Shown: positions 23,441-31,585 of the stretch, one piece after another | How the letters are laid out: each line of letters starts with the position of its first letter | Position numbering within the stretch: the stretch's first letter is position 1 | The notes under the pieces: model-generated | Database searches by the model: none | Seen by the model: the letters and a program-made list of their open reading frames with translations, nothing else | What the model was told of the DNA's origin: nothing | Position numbers and translations under genes: made by a program | Assembly: GCA_964391765.1 (NCBI GenBank) | Contig: CAYMNG010000006.1 | Coordinates: 1-50,621, forward strand | DNA: 50,621 nt | Origin: UBA10649 sp964391765 | GTDB taxonomy: Bacteria; Actinomycetota; Actinomycetes; S36-B12 | Reading direction: 5' to 3'

Positions 23441-23993
23441 CTGCTGCCTTGGCCAACGCCAGACGATCGCCGACCACAGTGACGGCGACGACGTCGCCCG
23501 CGACGATGCCCGAACGGCCGAACCATCCGGGCTCCAGCAGCCAGGCGTCGTCGACGACTCCGTTCGGGACGCCACGTTCCCGCAGCGCCGAGGCGTTGAG
23601 CGCGGCGAGGACCGCCCGCAGCGAGGTGCCGTCGGTGAGCGGCATCGGCGTCCGGTCGAGGTTCACCAGCAGCCCGAGCGGGGAGAGGCCGGGTGTCGCG
23701 AGCATGAGGTCGTATCGGATCTCGTCTTCGGTGACGGCGTGCGTGAACACCGATCCATCCAGCAGCGCGGCCGGCCAGAACATCGTCTCTCCGTCGAGCA
23801 ACGAGTAGGCCGGGTGCAGATCATCGACCTCGTCGAACAGGTCCTCGAGCATGTCGACGGGATGCCGCCCCAGGCCGAGGCCGTCCGCTCGTATCTCGGC
23901 AGTGACCTCGTCGATCGTGCGCGGGCGCTCGGAGAGCAGACGCACGACGGCCGCAGCCAGGACGTCCACCGGCGGCACGGAGCCAGACACCAT
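23441..23993 (-). pseudogene. 5' fragment of an uncharacterised gene, truncated near codon 183
   Basis: From ATG at 23993 the protein is convincing for about 183 residues: VLAAAVVRLLSERPRTIDEV, then LFDEVDDLHPAYSLLDGETM, VTEDEIRYDLMLATPGLSPL and WLLEPGWFGRSGIVAGDVVA, with helix-turn-helix-like and small beta-barrel segments. Beyond GDRLALAKAADRD the sequence in frame becomes arginine/serine/threonine shadow sequence and would run antisense through mazF, so the real gene is cut. I know no named family; actinobacterial homologues would be expected to be longer. It sits 46 bp after the Fic gene on the same strand. Confidence 0.55.
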
Positions 23994-24039
23994 GTCCGGA
24001 CCGTACGACGTGGCGCTGCGGTCCTGGTGAGGCCCGGTC

Positions 24040-25248
24040 CTATCTGGCTGCCCGCCCCACGCGGGCGCTGAGGTCGTCGAGCTCATCGAGCACGGCGCCG
24101 GCGCCCCAGATCTGATCGCGGGTGCGACTGGTCAACGGTCGCAGGACGCCGGCGGTGCGGAGCCGGTCGATGGCCGCGTACGCGAGGATGGGCCCTGAGC
24201 GGAGCGGGTCGATCGCGACGGCGGCAGACAGGATGGGATGGTCGAGCAGGAGTGGTAGGAGTCGTGCGGCGGCGCTGTCGCTGCGCAACGGCTCGGTCTG
24301 CCTCCGCCACTTCGCGGGGATCGACTCGAGTCGTCGTGCGGTGACGCGAGACTCGGCGGCGGCGATGCGGGTCGAGCGGGCGAACGAGGTGATCAGCGGA
24401 TCGAGGTCGCCGCCGCGGTAGCTGGTGAGCAGGTCGAAGTAGCGGTCCCGGTGGGCGACCAGTGCGGTCGCGAGCGGTACCACGACGTGGGTGGTGATCC
24501 TGCGGCGTCGCAGTATCGCGTTGATGAGGGCTCGGCCGATGCGCCCGTTCCCGTCGGTGAAGGGGTGGATCGTCTCGAACTGCGCGTGTGCGATCGCGGC
24601 CTGCACGAGGGCGGGCATGTCGTCGCGGTTCGCGAACGCGATCAGATCGTCGACCAAGTTCTGCACGGTGTCGGGCGGGGGCGGAACGAAGAGCGCGTTC
24701 CGGGGGCTGTAGTTGCTGCCTCCGACCCAGTTCTGCATGTCTCGGAGACGTCCTGCGTACGCTCGCTCGTCGGGATCGTCGACCATGAGGGCCGCGTGCG
24801 CGTCGGAGATGTCGGCGAACTCGAGCCGGGGTGATGACGACACCCGGTCGATCATGATCGACAGCGCCCTCGTGGCCGCGACCATCGACGCAGCGGATTC
24901 GTTGGTCCGCACGCCGTGCAGCGCTCGCGCGAAGTCGCCGAGGCTGGCCTCCACCCGCTCGATCTTCGACGACGCGACCGACTCCGTTCGCAGGAGCAGC
25001 ACGCCCAACGCGTGCAGCACGTCTCCACTGGAGTTGTCCAGCAACGTGATCTCGCGGGTCGCCTCCTCCACATCGGCCGCTTGAGCCGCCGTCAGCGGGA
25101 CCTCGCGCCCCGCGATCGTCGGAGGGAGCGTCACGGCGATCTCCGAGACGGTTCGGTCTGCCCTGGTCCCGCCGCGCACGGTCTGCTTCCACGGCCGCGG
25201 CTCGTGGACCGCTGCGGGCCATGTCCCGACCCCTCCGACCCCGGCCAC
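24040..25248 (-). CDS. Fic family protein (AMP transferase)
   Basis: A 402-residue Fic protein. The catalytic loop HPFTDGNGRIGR lies at 228-239 with the essential histidine H228 and the anion-binding GNGR. The flap region includes FVPPPPDTVQNLVDDL. An N-terminal inhibitory helix carries S93-S-K-I-E97-R98, matching (S/T)xxxE but with arginine where G or N is usual. A C-terminal winged-helix-like region follows (LLLDHPILSAAVAIDPLRSG to TRDQIWGAG). Fic enzymes transfer AMP to hydroxyl side chains of target proteins. The GTG start is supported by GGAGG five bases before it, and by the usual N-terminal W-P-x-x-x-x-E-x-x-x-W pattern. An inverted repeat lies just upstream. Confidence 0.92.
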   Translation of the reverse strand: MAGVGGVGTWPAAVHEPRPWKQTVRGGTRADRTVSEIAVTLPPTIAGREVPLTAAQAADVEEATREITLLDNSSGDVLHALGVLLLRTESVASSKIERVEASLGDFARALHGVRTNESAASMVAATRALSIMIDRVSSSPRLEFADISDAHAALMVDDPDERAYAGRLRDMQNWVGGSNYSPRNALFVPPPPDTVQNLVDDLIAFANRDDMPALVQAAIAHAQFETIHPFTDGNGRIGRALINAILRRRRITTHVVVPLATALVAHRDRYFDLLTSYRGGDLDPLITSFARSTRIAAAESRVTARRLESIPAKWRRQTEPLRSDSAAARLLPLLLDHPILSAAVAIDPLRSGPILAYAAIDRLRTAGVLRPLTSRTRDQIWGAGAVLDELDDLSARVGRAAR

Positions 25249-25266
25249 CCGTGCCTCCCTCGAAGT

Positions 25267-25290
25267 GGGAATAGGCTACTCGATATTCCC
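25267..25290. promoter_or_regulatory. Inverted repeat GGGAATA-N10-TATTCCC upstream of fic
   Basis: A perfect 7-bp inverted repeat (25267-25273 and 25284-25290) lies 19 bp upstream of the fic start, in an A/T-richer stretch that must hold the promoter. It is a good candidate operator for autoregulation or for a separate repressor. Confidence 0.5.
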
Positions 25291-25364
25291 GCTTAACTAC
25301 GACAACACCGAATAATAGATCGGTTGTTCAAGGTTGACTGCCGACGTGGCCCCCCACGTATGGC

Positions 25365-25428
25365 GCGCGAAAGGTCGTGCAGGAAGAGCGCGAAAGGTAG
25401 TGTAGATCGTGCGTGAAAGGTAGTGTAG
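25365..25428 (+). repeat. Three 18-bp direct repeats at exact 23-bp period before the DUF4143 ATPase gene
   Basis: Units start at 25365, 25388 and 25411: GCGCGAAAGGTCGTGCAG, GCGCGAAAGGTAGTGTAG and GCGTGAAAGGTAGTGTAG. Units 2 and 3 differ by one base, unit 1 by three or four. The array ends six bases before the likely GTG start of the ATPase, so a protein bound here would cover its promoter. The 23-bp period is about two helical turns. Confidence 0.8.
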
Positions 25429-25433
25429 AGGCC

Positions 25434-26681
25434 GTGGACTACCGCCGCAGGTACCTCGACGACGAACTCGACGCGCTGATGGAGCCGCCGTTCGCGATCG
25501 CGATCGACGGGCCCAAGGGAGTCGGAAAGACCGCGACTGCTCAGCGCCGTGCCGACGTCGTTCTGCGACTCGACGAAGGGCCGGTGCGCCAGCTCGTCGA
25601 TGCCGACCCGGGGCGGGTGCTGGCCGGACCTGGTGTGGTACTGCTCGATGAGTGGCAACTGCTGCCGATGGTCTGGGATCGGGTCCGGCGCGATGTCGAC
25701 GAGTCCGCCCGCACCTCCTTCCTGCTGACCGGCAGCGCCGCACCGGTCCCCGATGCCGACCGTCACTCCGGTGCCGGGCGAATATTGTCGTTGCGGCTGC
25801 GCCCGATGTCGCTTCCCGAGCGAGGCGCCACGGAGCCGACCGTGACCATCGCCGATCTGCTGGGCGGTCGGGCGGAGATATCGGGCCAGACGCCGTGGGG
25901 CGTGGGCGACTACGCCCGGGAGATCTGCGCCTCCGGCCTGCCAGGAATCCACGGACTCCCGCCGCGGCGTCAGCGGGCGCAACTCGACGGGTACCTGGCC
26001 CACGTCATCGACCGCGACATCGCCGACCTGGGCGTCGCGGTGCGCCACCCTGACTCACTACGCCGGTGGATGACGGCGTACGCCGCCGCATCCTCGACGT
26101 CGGCGAACTACACCACCATCCTCGACGCCGCTAGCGCCGGAGAGGCCCGCAAGCCGGCCAAGACGACCACCATCGCCTACCGCGATCTGCTGGCGCAGAT
26201 CTGGGTCTTGGACCCGGTGCCGCCGTGGCAGCCCCACGGACCCGAGCTGTCGCGGCTCAAGAGCGCCCCCAAGCACCAGCTCGCCGACCCCGCACTGGCT
26301 GCTCGACTGCTTCAGCACACCCCTGAGACGCTGCTGGCGCCGCGCGCTGGCTCCGCCGAGTTGCTGGGCCAACTGCTTGAGTCGCTCGCCACGCTCACGG
26401 TGCGGGCCGCCGCCCAGGCGCAGGAGGCATCGGTCGGTCACCTGCGCACCCGCGACGGCGGCCACGAGGTGGACCTTGTCGTCGAGCGGTACGACGGGCG
26501 GGTGGTGGCGTTCGAGGTGAAACTCGCGTCGACGGTCTCCGATTCCGACGTCCGGCACCTCCACTGGCTGGCAGCCCGGCTCGGCGCCCGTCTCGCCGAC
26601 ATGGTGATCCTGACGACTGGGCCCGATGCCTACCGCCGGCGAGACGGCGTCGCCGTCGTCCCCCTAGCCCTGCTCGGGTAG
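25434..26681 (+). CDS. AAA ATPase with DUF4143 domain
   Basis: A 415-residue P-loop ATPase. Walker A GPKGVGKT lies at 26-33, Walker B near VVLLDEWQLLPM, and sensor region FLLTGSAAP follows. The DUF4143 part covers the C-terminal half, ending with the nuclease-like core HEVDLVVE, VVAFEVKLA and DSDVRHLHWLA (an E/D-x(n)-E-V-K pattern resembling restriction-endonuclease folds). Proteins of this family are common in accessory DNA; their role is poorly known. The GTG at 25434 was preferred because the alternative start at 25413 lies inside the third promoter repeat; neither has a well-spaced ribosome site. Confidence 0.88.
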   Translation: MDYRRRYLDDELDALMEPPFAIAIDGPKGVGKTATAQRRADVVLRLDEGPVRQLVDADPGRVLAGPGVVLLDEWQLLPMVWDRVRRDVDESARTSFLLTGSAAPVPDADRHSGAGRILSLRLRPMSLPERGATEPTVTIADLLGGRAEISGQTPWGVGDYAREICASGLPGIHGLPPRRQRAQLDGYLAHVIDRDIADLGVAVRHPDSLRRWMTAYAAASSTSANYTTILDAASAGEARKPAKTTTIAYRDLLAQIWVLDPVPPWQPHGPELSRLKSAPKHQLADPALAARLLQHTPETLLAPRAGSAELLGQLLESLATLTVRAAAQAQEASVGHLRTRDGGHEVDLVVERYDGRVVAFEVKLASTVSDSDVRHLHWLAARLGARLADMVILTTGPDAYRRRDGVAVVPLALLG

Positions 26682-26739
26682 TCGTCCCCCCGGGCGGCGG
26701 ACGATGCGTGCACGTCATGGCACGCGGACCGCCCAGATG

Positions 26740-27000
26740 ACCTCTCGCACGATGACCCTGAGCACCGGCGCTCGCGTCGGGCGTCGGTGGGCTCGGTGGC
26801 CTGCTCGGCGACGCGGACCAGCAGCAGGGGGAGTCAGCGGATCAGGACGTGGGCGCGGATACGGGGTTCGAGGCGGTCGAACACCGGCCGGAGCATGAGG
26901 CGGACGTCGTGTCCGGCGAAGCCGCGTTCGGCCGTCGAGGAGGTTCTTGTCGCCGAGGGGGATCTCGGCCGGGCTCAGGTGCGGGTCGGACGCCGACGGC
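26740..27000 (-). mobile_element. Degenerate C-terminal end of an IS1634/IS4-like transposase
   Basis: Read on the minus strand, peptides typical of this transposase family appear in shifted frames: LSPAEIPLGDKNLLD, then after a frameshift AERGFAGHDVRLMLRPVFDR and LEPRIRAHVLIR, an in-frame TGA where the family has tryptophan, then LPLLLVRVAEQATEP. Family members have a closely similar LRPVYHRxEDRIRAHV-x-x-x-W-L-x-LLLIRxxE block. No ends or target duplication are visible and the rest of 26682-27129 holds nothing I can assign. It is an old insertion remnant between the ATPase and hipA. Confidence 0.62.
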
Positions 27001-27129
27001 TCTAGCGCCGCTCAGCCGGAAACGACTGCCCTGCCGCGAAACCCGCCCCGTCACCCCACCGGGTGTCCACGGGCTACGGGACTTGAGGTGGGGGGACTGA
27101 CGCTGCGACGCGGTTGTTCGCGTGCGGCG

Positions 27130-28452
27130 CTATCGGTGATGTGTCGCGAGGATGCTGGAACCGCTGGAACCGCGCCTGCGACCGTGCGCGTGGGAGTCCA
27201 GCTCCTGGAGTGTGAGTCGACTCAGCAACTCGACCCGTGCCGCAAGCAGTCTCAGCTCGGGTACGCGGCGTTGGGGTGCCGGCAGGCTACGCACGGAATC
27301 CGAGGTCGCGGACGGTGCGATCTCAGCGAGTTGACGTACCCATCCACGCACGAACTCGGGTGGCACGCCCAGGGCTGTGGCGAAGTCGTCCCAGTTGCTT
27401 CCTCGGATCTCGCCGAACTTGCGCTCGCCGCCGATCGATATCGCAGCCTCGGGGAAGCGCAGGTTGCCGTGCCTGGTGGCGGTGAGCCCCGACGCGACGT
27501 CATAGAGATCTGCGAGCCGCACCGCCGCGCCCGCAAGCATCACCGAGTAGTTCTTGGCGTGCGCGTCAGGTGCCCCGAGCACGTAGTTGGCCACGACGGC
27601 CCGTCCGAACTGCTCGACCGCCTCTGGCCCCGATGTGTTGCGCAGGAAGTCGGCGATGCGACGCACACCTGGACCGCCATCTCGCTCGTACTTGCGAGAC
27701 GGGTCGAGGGCGAAGGCCTGGCACAGATCCTCCTGGTGGATCCGCTCCCAGTGGCCATTGCGCTCACGACGATCGAACCTCGTGACGACGATGGCCGACT
27801 GGTCCTCGAACTGCATGTACCTGGTCGCCGCGACGCCGAGGCCCATGCTGGCCGCGGTGAGCATCGACACGTGCTCGACTAGCGCCTGGGCCGGGATGCT
27901 GCCAATCCCTGGTTTGACGATGTGCGTTGACGGCTCGGATCCGTGGGCGACGCCCCAGTCATCGCCAAGGGCCCTCAGGGTGAACTTGCTCTGGGCACCC
28001 GCCAACGACCAGTGCTCGTCGTCGCCCAGCCAGTCGGTGGAGTCCGTTCTCAGTCGCCGCAGTCGCTCGGCGATCTGCGCCTCGGTAACGGGCGTCACCG
28101 AGCCTTCGGCCAGCGCCTCGGGGTACTCCTCCTCCGGGATGTAGAGCGCACCTCCTGCCGCGTCGCACCCGATCGCGGCAACGAGTCCGAACGTGTCCCG
28201 ATCCCGGAGGCCGAAGTGTCGCGCCCATCGCCGTCGGACGTCGTCGTTGTCGGGGAGGAGGCCGCGTAGGTGGGCCTTGACGAACCTGTTCGTATAGGTG
28301 GTTCCGGTCAGGGGCATGGACGCCGACAGGGGTGTCGCCACGGGGAGGGCGAGGTAGGCGTCGTCGTAGGTGAACCTGAGGCTCCCGCCCTCTCACTCGA
28401 TCTCTCCCGCGCGTCTGCCGTAGAGGACCACCACGAGCCGACGCCCCGTCAT
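27130..28452 (-). pseudogene. hipA: HipA-family kinase toxin with an opal stop at codon 20
   Basis: The full frame of 441 codons starts at ATG 28452, overlapping the hipB stop (ATGA). It begins with the usual HipA N-terminus (RRLVVVLYGRRAGEI), then codon 20 (28393-28395) is TGA, then continues GGSLRFTYDDAYL without a break. The downstream kinase is intact: SLAGAQSKFTLRA (the HipA P-loop-like motif), VVTRFDRR, NYVLGAPDAHAKNYS with the catalytic aspartate, and LADLYDVASGL with the metal-binding aspartate. HipA phosphorylates glutamyl-tRNA synthetase or similar targets. An N-terminally shortened protein could only arise from an internal start such as GTG 28341, which would lack the first domain. 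Most likely the toxin has been disarmed by one point mutation. Confidence 0.85.
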
Positions 28453-28709
28453 CGGAGAACCTCCCGGAGCGATTCGTCGAAGGAGCTCCGTGGTCGGTCG
28501 ACCAGTTCCACGGCGATGTCGAGTGCTCGCAAGACCGCGAAGACGCGCCCAACCTCTGCCCCGGTTCGATCCCCCGTCTCGAGCGCACTGACGAACCGAC
28601 GGGAGACCGTCGCTCGTTCGGCCACCTCGGCCTGGGTCCAGCCTCGCGTGCGGCGCCTGTGCCGGATGGCGGCACCGAGTGCCTTCGAATCGGAGATCGG
28701 GCCAGACAT
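28449..28709 (-). CDS. hipB: HipB-like antitoxin, Xre family
   Basis: An 86-residue helix-turn-helix protein. LGAAIRHRRRTRGWTQAEVA and ERATVSRRFVSALETGDR form the five-helix Xre domain with the recognition helix around VSRRFVSALE. The C-terminal stretch (VFAVLRALDIAVELVDRP) is the HipB dimer strand. Start chosen at ATG 28709, giving MSGPISDSKALG before the first helix; a longer reading would enter the operator region. It overlaps hipA by 4 bp. It should repress its own promoter and neutralise HipA, though hipA here carries a stop. Confidence 0.9.
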   Translation of the reverse strand: MSGPISDSKALGAAIRHRRRTRGWTQAEVAERATVSRRFVSALETGDRTGAEVGRVFAVLRALDIAVELVDRPRSSFDESLREVLR

Positions 28710-28780
28710 GAATGTCACAGTGCTAGAACATTGATATCTGATACAGATCTGTTGCAAATCGAACGAGACGAATCTGTGTC
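28710..28780. promoter_or_regulatory. Divergent control region of hipB and the JetD-like gene
   Basis: This 71-bp gap is markedly A/T-richer than its surroundings. It contains the inverted repeat ATCTG-ATA-CAGAT at 28736-28748 overlapping the palindrome CAGATCTG at 28744-28751. A TTGATA at 28731-28736 could be a -35 for the rightward gene. HipB binding here would control both directions. Confidence 0.5.
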
Positions 28781-30043
28781 ATGACGCAGCCGGAAGTGCG
28801 CGCCCCGAGCGCGGCACCGAGTGCCGTTGTCGGTGAAGGACGAACGGCGCTCGGGCAGCTGGTCGGCCGGCATCTGACGCGGGACGACATCGGGTTGGAC
28901 CTGGCCGGGTTGGATTCCATCGTCCGGGATCGGCTTGCCATCAGTGGCGGACTCGTGGGCGCGTGCGAGGACGTGCTGGGCCGCCGGCTGGTCGACCGAG
29001 CGCTCGTTCGCGCGCGAGCCAGAACGGTGCGTGATGAGCCGGTCGAGGCGATGCGTGCGGCCGTGGCCGAATGGCCGATCGAGCGGGGCTGGGCACGGGA
29101 GTGGATCGCCGAGGTCTCGCGGCTCGGGCTGCTGGCGCGATCCCGGACTCCGGTGACGACCGCCGAGCAGGGCGTTCACGTCGTCGGCCTCCTCACCTCC
29201 GCGTTTGCGGATCCGGCCGCGGGTGGCAGTGGGGTCGCTCGCACCGAGCTGGCCGCACGCGAATGCGGAAGTGCGCACGCACTCGACGACGGGACGGTCC
29301 TCGCCGCGGTCGTGCTGCGCGGGCTTGCGATGGCCGCCGGACGCCGACCGCCTGCGACGCCTCGGCAGCGACGCGAGTTGTGGCAGGTCTTCGGTGTCGA
29401 GCACGACCAGGTCTCCACCTCCGTTCTCATGCTGGGCGTTCGATCACGCACGGACGACGCGCTCGGAGCCAGGCTCGCGCTCGCGGCGGACGACTTCGAT
29501 CCGATCCATCTGACTGCCCGGAACGTGGCGGCACTGGTCGCCGAGGATCTGGTCGTCGGGCGGGTGCTGGTGCGCGAGAACCCGCGCGTGCTCGAGGTCG
29601 CGGCGAACCTGCGTGGTGTCGACACGGTGGTGGTCTGCACGATGGGGAATCCGGCCGTGGCCGTGGTGGATCTCATGGGCAAGGTGCGCGATGCGGGCGC
29701 GACGTTGCGCTACCACGGGGACTTCGACTGGCCCGGGCTCGCCATCGCGGCCCGGGTGGCCGAAGCCACGGGCGCCCGGCCCTGGCGCATGGGCGCGGAT
29801 GACTACCTCTCGGCCGTCGGGCAGGCTCGTGGTCACGTCCCGCTGGACGGTGCGCCGAGCCCGTCACCGTGGGACCGGAATCTTGCCGAGTCGATGCGCA
29901 CGGCGAACCTCGCCGTCCACGAGGAGGCTCTACTTCCCGGACTGGTCGAGGAGTGGTTGGCCGACCGCGAGGACGGCGGGGCGAGTGACGGTTCCCGGGC
30001 AGGTCGGATCGACTCCCCTCCTGGGCCGTGGACGCGCAGTTGA
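28781..30043 (+). CDS. JetD-like protein of type III Wadjet (TIGR02679; DUF3323 + DUF2399), orphan
   Basis: A 420-residue protein that appears complete. The N-terminal half contains the VGRHLTRDDIGLDLAGLD-type start and a helical DUF3323-like region. The C-terminal DUF2399 is a Toprim-like fold: VLVRENPRVLEVAANL with the metal-binding glutamate E266, VVVCTMGNPAVAVVDLM, then YHGDFDWPGLAIAARV with acidic residues at 314 and 316. In Wadjet systems JetD is the nuclease that cuts plasmid DNA loaded by the JetABC SMC-like motor. None of JetA, JetB or JetC is in the window, so this copy is isolated, divergent from hipBA and followed by a secreted protein. It may be a leftover, or act with other partners. 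Confidence 0.8.
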   Translation: MTQPEVRAPSAAPSAVVGEGRTALGQLVGRHLTRDDIGLDLAGLDSIVRDRLAISGGLVGACEDVLGRRLVDRALVRARARTVRDEPVEAMRAAVAEWPIERGWAREWIAEVSRLGLLARSRTPVTTAEQGVHVVGLLTSAFADPAAGGSGVARTELAARECGSAHALDDGTVLAAVVLRGLAMAAGRRPPATPRQRRELWQVFGVEHDQVSTSVLMLGVRSRTDDALGARLALAADDFDPIHLTARNVAALVAEDLVVGRVLVRENPRVLEVAANLRGVDTVVVCTMGNPAVAVVDLMGKVRDAGATLRYHGDFDWPGLAIAARVAEATGARPWRMGADDYLSAVGQARGHVPLDGAPSPSPWDRNLAESMRTANLAVHEEALLPGLVEEWLADREDGGASDGSRAGRIDSPPGPWTRS

Positions 30044-30169
30044 ACCACGACGGTGACGCACGGGCGCGCCTTCAGGTGCTCGGTGACCGCGGGGAGATCG
30101 GAGTCTGGTGGAACCGCGAGATCGTGGCTATCGTCTCCGGCGAGGTTGTCGCAAACCGAAACGGAGGAG

Positions 30170-30709
30170 ATGGTGAAATCGCGAATCCTGACCGCGTTCG
30201 GCGTGGTCGTGTTGGCCCTCGGTGGGGCGTTGGTCGTCGCACCGTCCGCAGCCGCGGACACTCCGATCATCTGGTACCAGGGGGTCGGACGTGCCTCGGC
30301 CAGTGCGCCGTGCCCGACGACCAGTGCCGCGGATTCCGCGGCGGGCTGGACCGAGTGGACGCCGTCGTGGGAGGAGTGGGCCAACGACGGAACGGGTGGG
30401 AACGTGTGCACGCGCTCGATCACGTGGGCGTACGAGGCCGGTGTCGGCGGCATGCAGTTCCCATCGGCCGACTGCATCCTGACGTTCGGCGTGTGGTACG
30501 CCGACTTCGACGGGAACTATTTCCTGCCGCCCGATTCGACCGACTACAGCGACAGTGCCTGCGCGACAAGTCATAGTTTCCTGACCTACGGCTACGTCTA
30601 CGCGCCCGAGGGACCGGGGCAGGCATTGACACTGTGCCATCTGGCATTCGGTGTCGGTGTCGGTGTCAACGGGTCGTTCGCTCCGGACGTCTACCAGTGC
30701 GACATTTAG
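30170..30709 (+). CDS. Small secreted protein of unknown function
   Basis: A 179-residue protein from ATG preceded by ACGGAGGAG. A clear signal peptide (VKSRILTAFGVVVLALGGAL, cleavage after SAAA near residue 31) precedes a mature domain rich in Trp, Tyr and Ser with six cysteines, which could form disulfides outside the cell: PTTSAADSAAGWTEWTPSWE, GGNVCTRSITWAYEAG, SADCILTFGVWYADFDGNYF. I recognise no family. Composition and A/T content differ from the core genes, in keeping with the island. A very strong terminator follows. Confidence 0.75.
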   Translation: MVKSRILTAFGVVVLALGGALVVAPSAAADTPIIWYQGVGRASASAPCPTTSAADSAAGWTEWTPSWEEWANDGTGGNVCTRSITWAYEAGVGGMQFPSADCILTFGVWYADFDGNYFLPPDSTDYSDSACATSHSFLTYGYVYAPEGPGQALTLCHLAFGVGVGVNGSFAPDVYQCDI

Positions 30710-30736
30710 CTGACCTGATGCACCGGTGAGCCATTT

Positions 30737-30776
30737 GCTGGGCCCCCGCCGACGGGACCGTCGGCGGGGGCCCAGC
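30737..30776 (+). terminator. Strong hairpin terminator, 19-bp perfect stem
   Basis: Bases 30737-30755 (GCTGGGCCCCCGCCGACGG) are the exact complement of 30758-30776. Only two bases separate the arms, so the top pairs will open to a small loop. It ends the secreted-protein gene; no U-run follows, as usual in high-GC actinobacteria. From 30777 to about 30990 I see nothing coding. Confidence 0.85.
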
Positions 30777-30996
30777 GTGTCTGCGGGACCAGTGGCGTCG
30801 AAGTCCGGCGCCGCTCGCCCCCTCCCGGGTGAACGACCAAGGCCCCCAGGGGCATCGACCGCGCTCCCCGTCCGCCGACTACGTGCCACGTATCCGCCCG
30901 ATCAACTCCTGGGCCGTCATCGACGATGACTGCGGTCGAGGGGTCAGCTGTTGATCCTTCGCGAGCAAGCCGAACTCGGCGACTCGGACCGGATGA

Positions 30997-31042
30997 CTTG
31001 ACTGTCTTGACCACACTTGACGTACGTGACTACCGTGGCCAT
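30997..31042 (+). promoter_or_regulatory. Promoter and triple CTTGAC repeat before the ParS/RES pair
   Basis: CTTGAC occurs at 30997, 31006 and 31016. TTGACC (31007-31012) and TACCGT (31031-31036) make -35 and -10 boxes with an 18-bp spacer. The +1 would fall at about 31043, the GTG of the antitoxin, suggesting a leaderless mRNA. The repeats overlap the -35 and are a likely antitoxin binding site. Confidence 0.5.
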
Positions 31043-31585
31043 GTGACATCCCCGGTGTTCGCGGTCGGGTACTCCACGGAGCGCGACTACGAGAGCGCGC
31101 TGGTTGCCGCCCTGCGGGAACGACTGCGTCCCCGGCTCGCACGGCTGGCGGAGGCTGGTGTCCTGCCCGCGCCGGCGGACCTGGCGGACGCCCTCGCCGC
31201 GGCCGTGCCCGACGCCGCACCGCACCCGGCCGCGCTCGCGATCGGGCCGATGTTCACGTCGACGGGAGCGATGCGCCGCCTCGGGGTGGGCACCAAGCAG
31301 GCGCTCGCGTCCCGACGCGCGCACGAGTCGGTGCTGGCGATGAAGACGGCTGACGGACTGTGGGTCTACCCGGCCTACCAGTTCGCCGACCGCAGCGGAC
31401 TGCGCCCCGGCTTCGTCGCGGTACTTCGCGCGCTGCGCGGGGTCGACCGCTGGTCGGCCGCCCTGTGGCTGGCCACGCCACACGACGACCTCGCCGGACT
31501 TCGTCCCGTCGACGCGCTCGCCGAGCACGATCCGGCGACGGTCGCCCGGCTCGCGTCGCACTACCGAACCGCGCTCGCGGCATGA
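31043..31585 (+). CDS. Antitoxin of a ParS/MbcA (DUF2384)-RES module
   Basis: A 180-residue protein from GTG 31043, chosen because it coincides with the predicted transcription start and removes a poorly conserved leader. A helix-turn-helix-like middle (STGAMRRLGVGTKQALASRR) precedes a sensor-like stretch (MKTADGLWVYPAYQF). The C-terminal toxin-binding domain reads GFVAVLRALRGVDRWSAALW, LATPHDDLAGLRPVDALAEH, DPATVARLASHYR, the usual G-x-x-P-x-D-L pattern of MbcA/ParS antitoxins. The stop overlaps the toxin start (ATGA). By family knowledge it blocks the toxin active site and represses the operon. Confidence 0.82.
   Translation: MTSPVFAVGYSTERDYESALVAALRERLRPRLARLAEAGVLPAPADLADALAAAVPDAAPHPAALAIGPMFTSTGAMRRLGVGTKQALASRRAHESVLAMKTADGLWVYPAYQFADRSGLRPGFVAVLRALRGVDRWSAALWLATPHDDLAGLRPVDALAEHDPATVARLASHYRTALAA

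Noticed and set aside
26842..27882. Plus-strand frames over the hipA region (up to 311 codons)
   Set aside because: They are antisense to the hipA kinase, whose catalytic motifs are intact on the minus strand.
28781..30043. Complete Wadjet system
   Set aside because: Only the JetD-like gene is present; no DUF2397, DUF2398 or SMC-like ATPase gene is found in the flanks.
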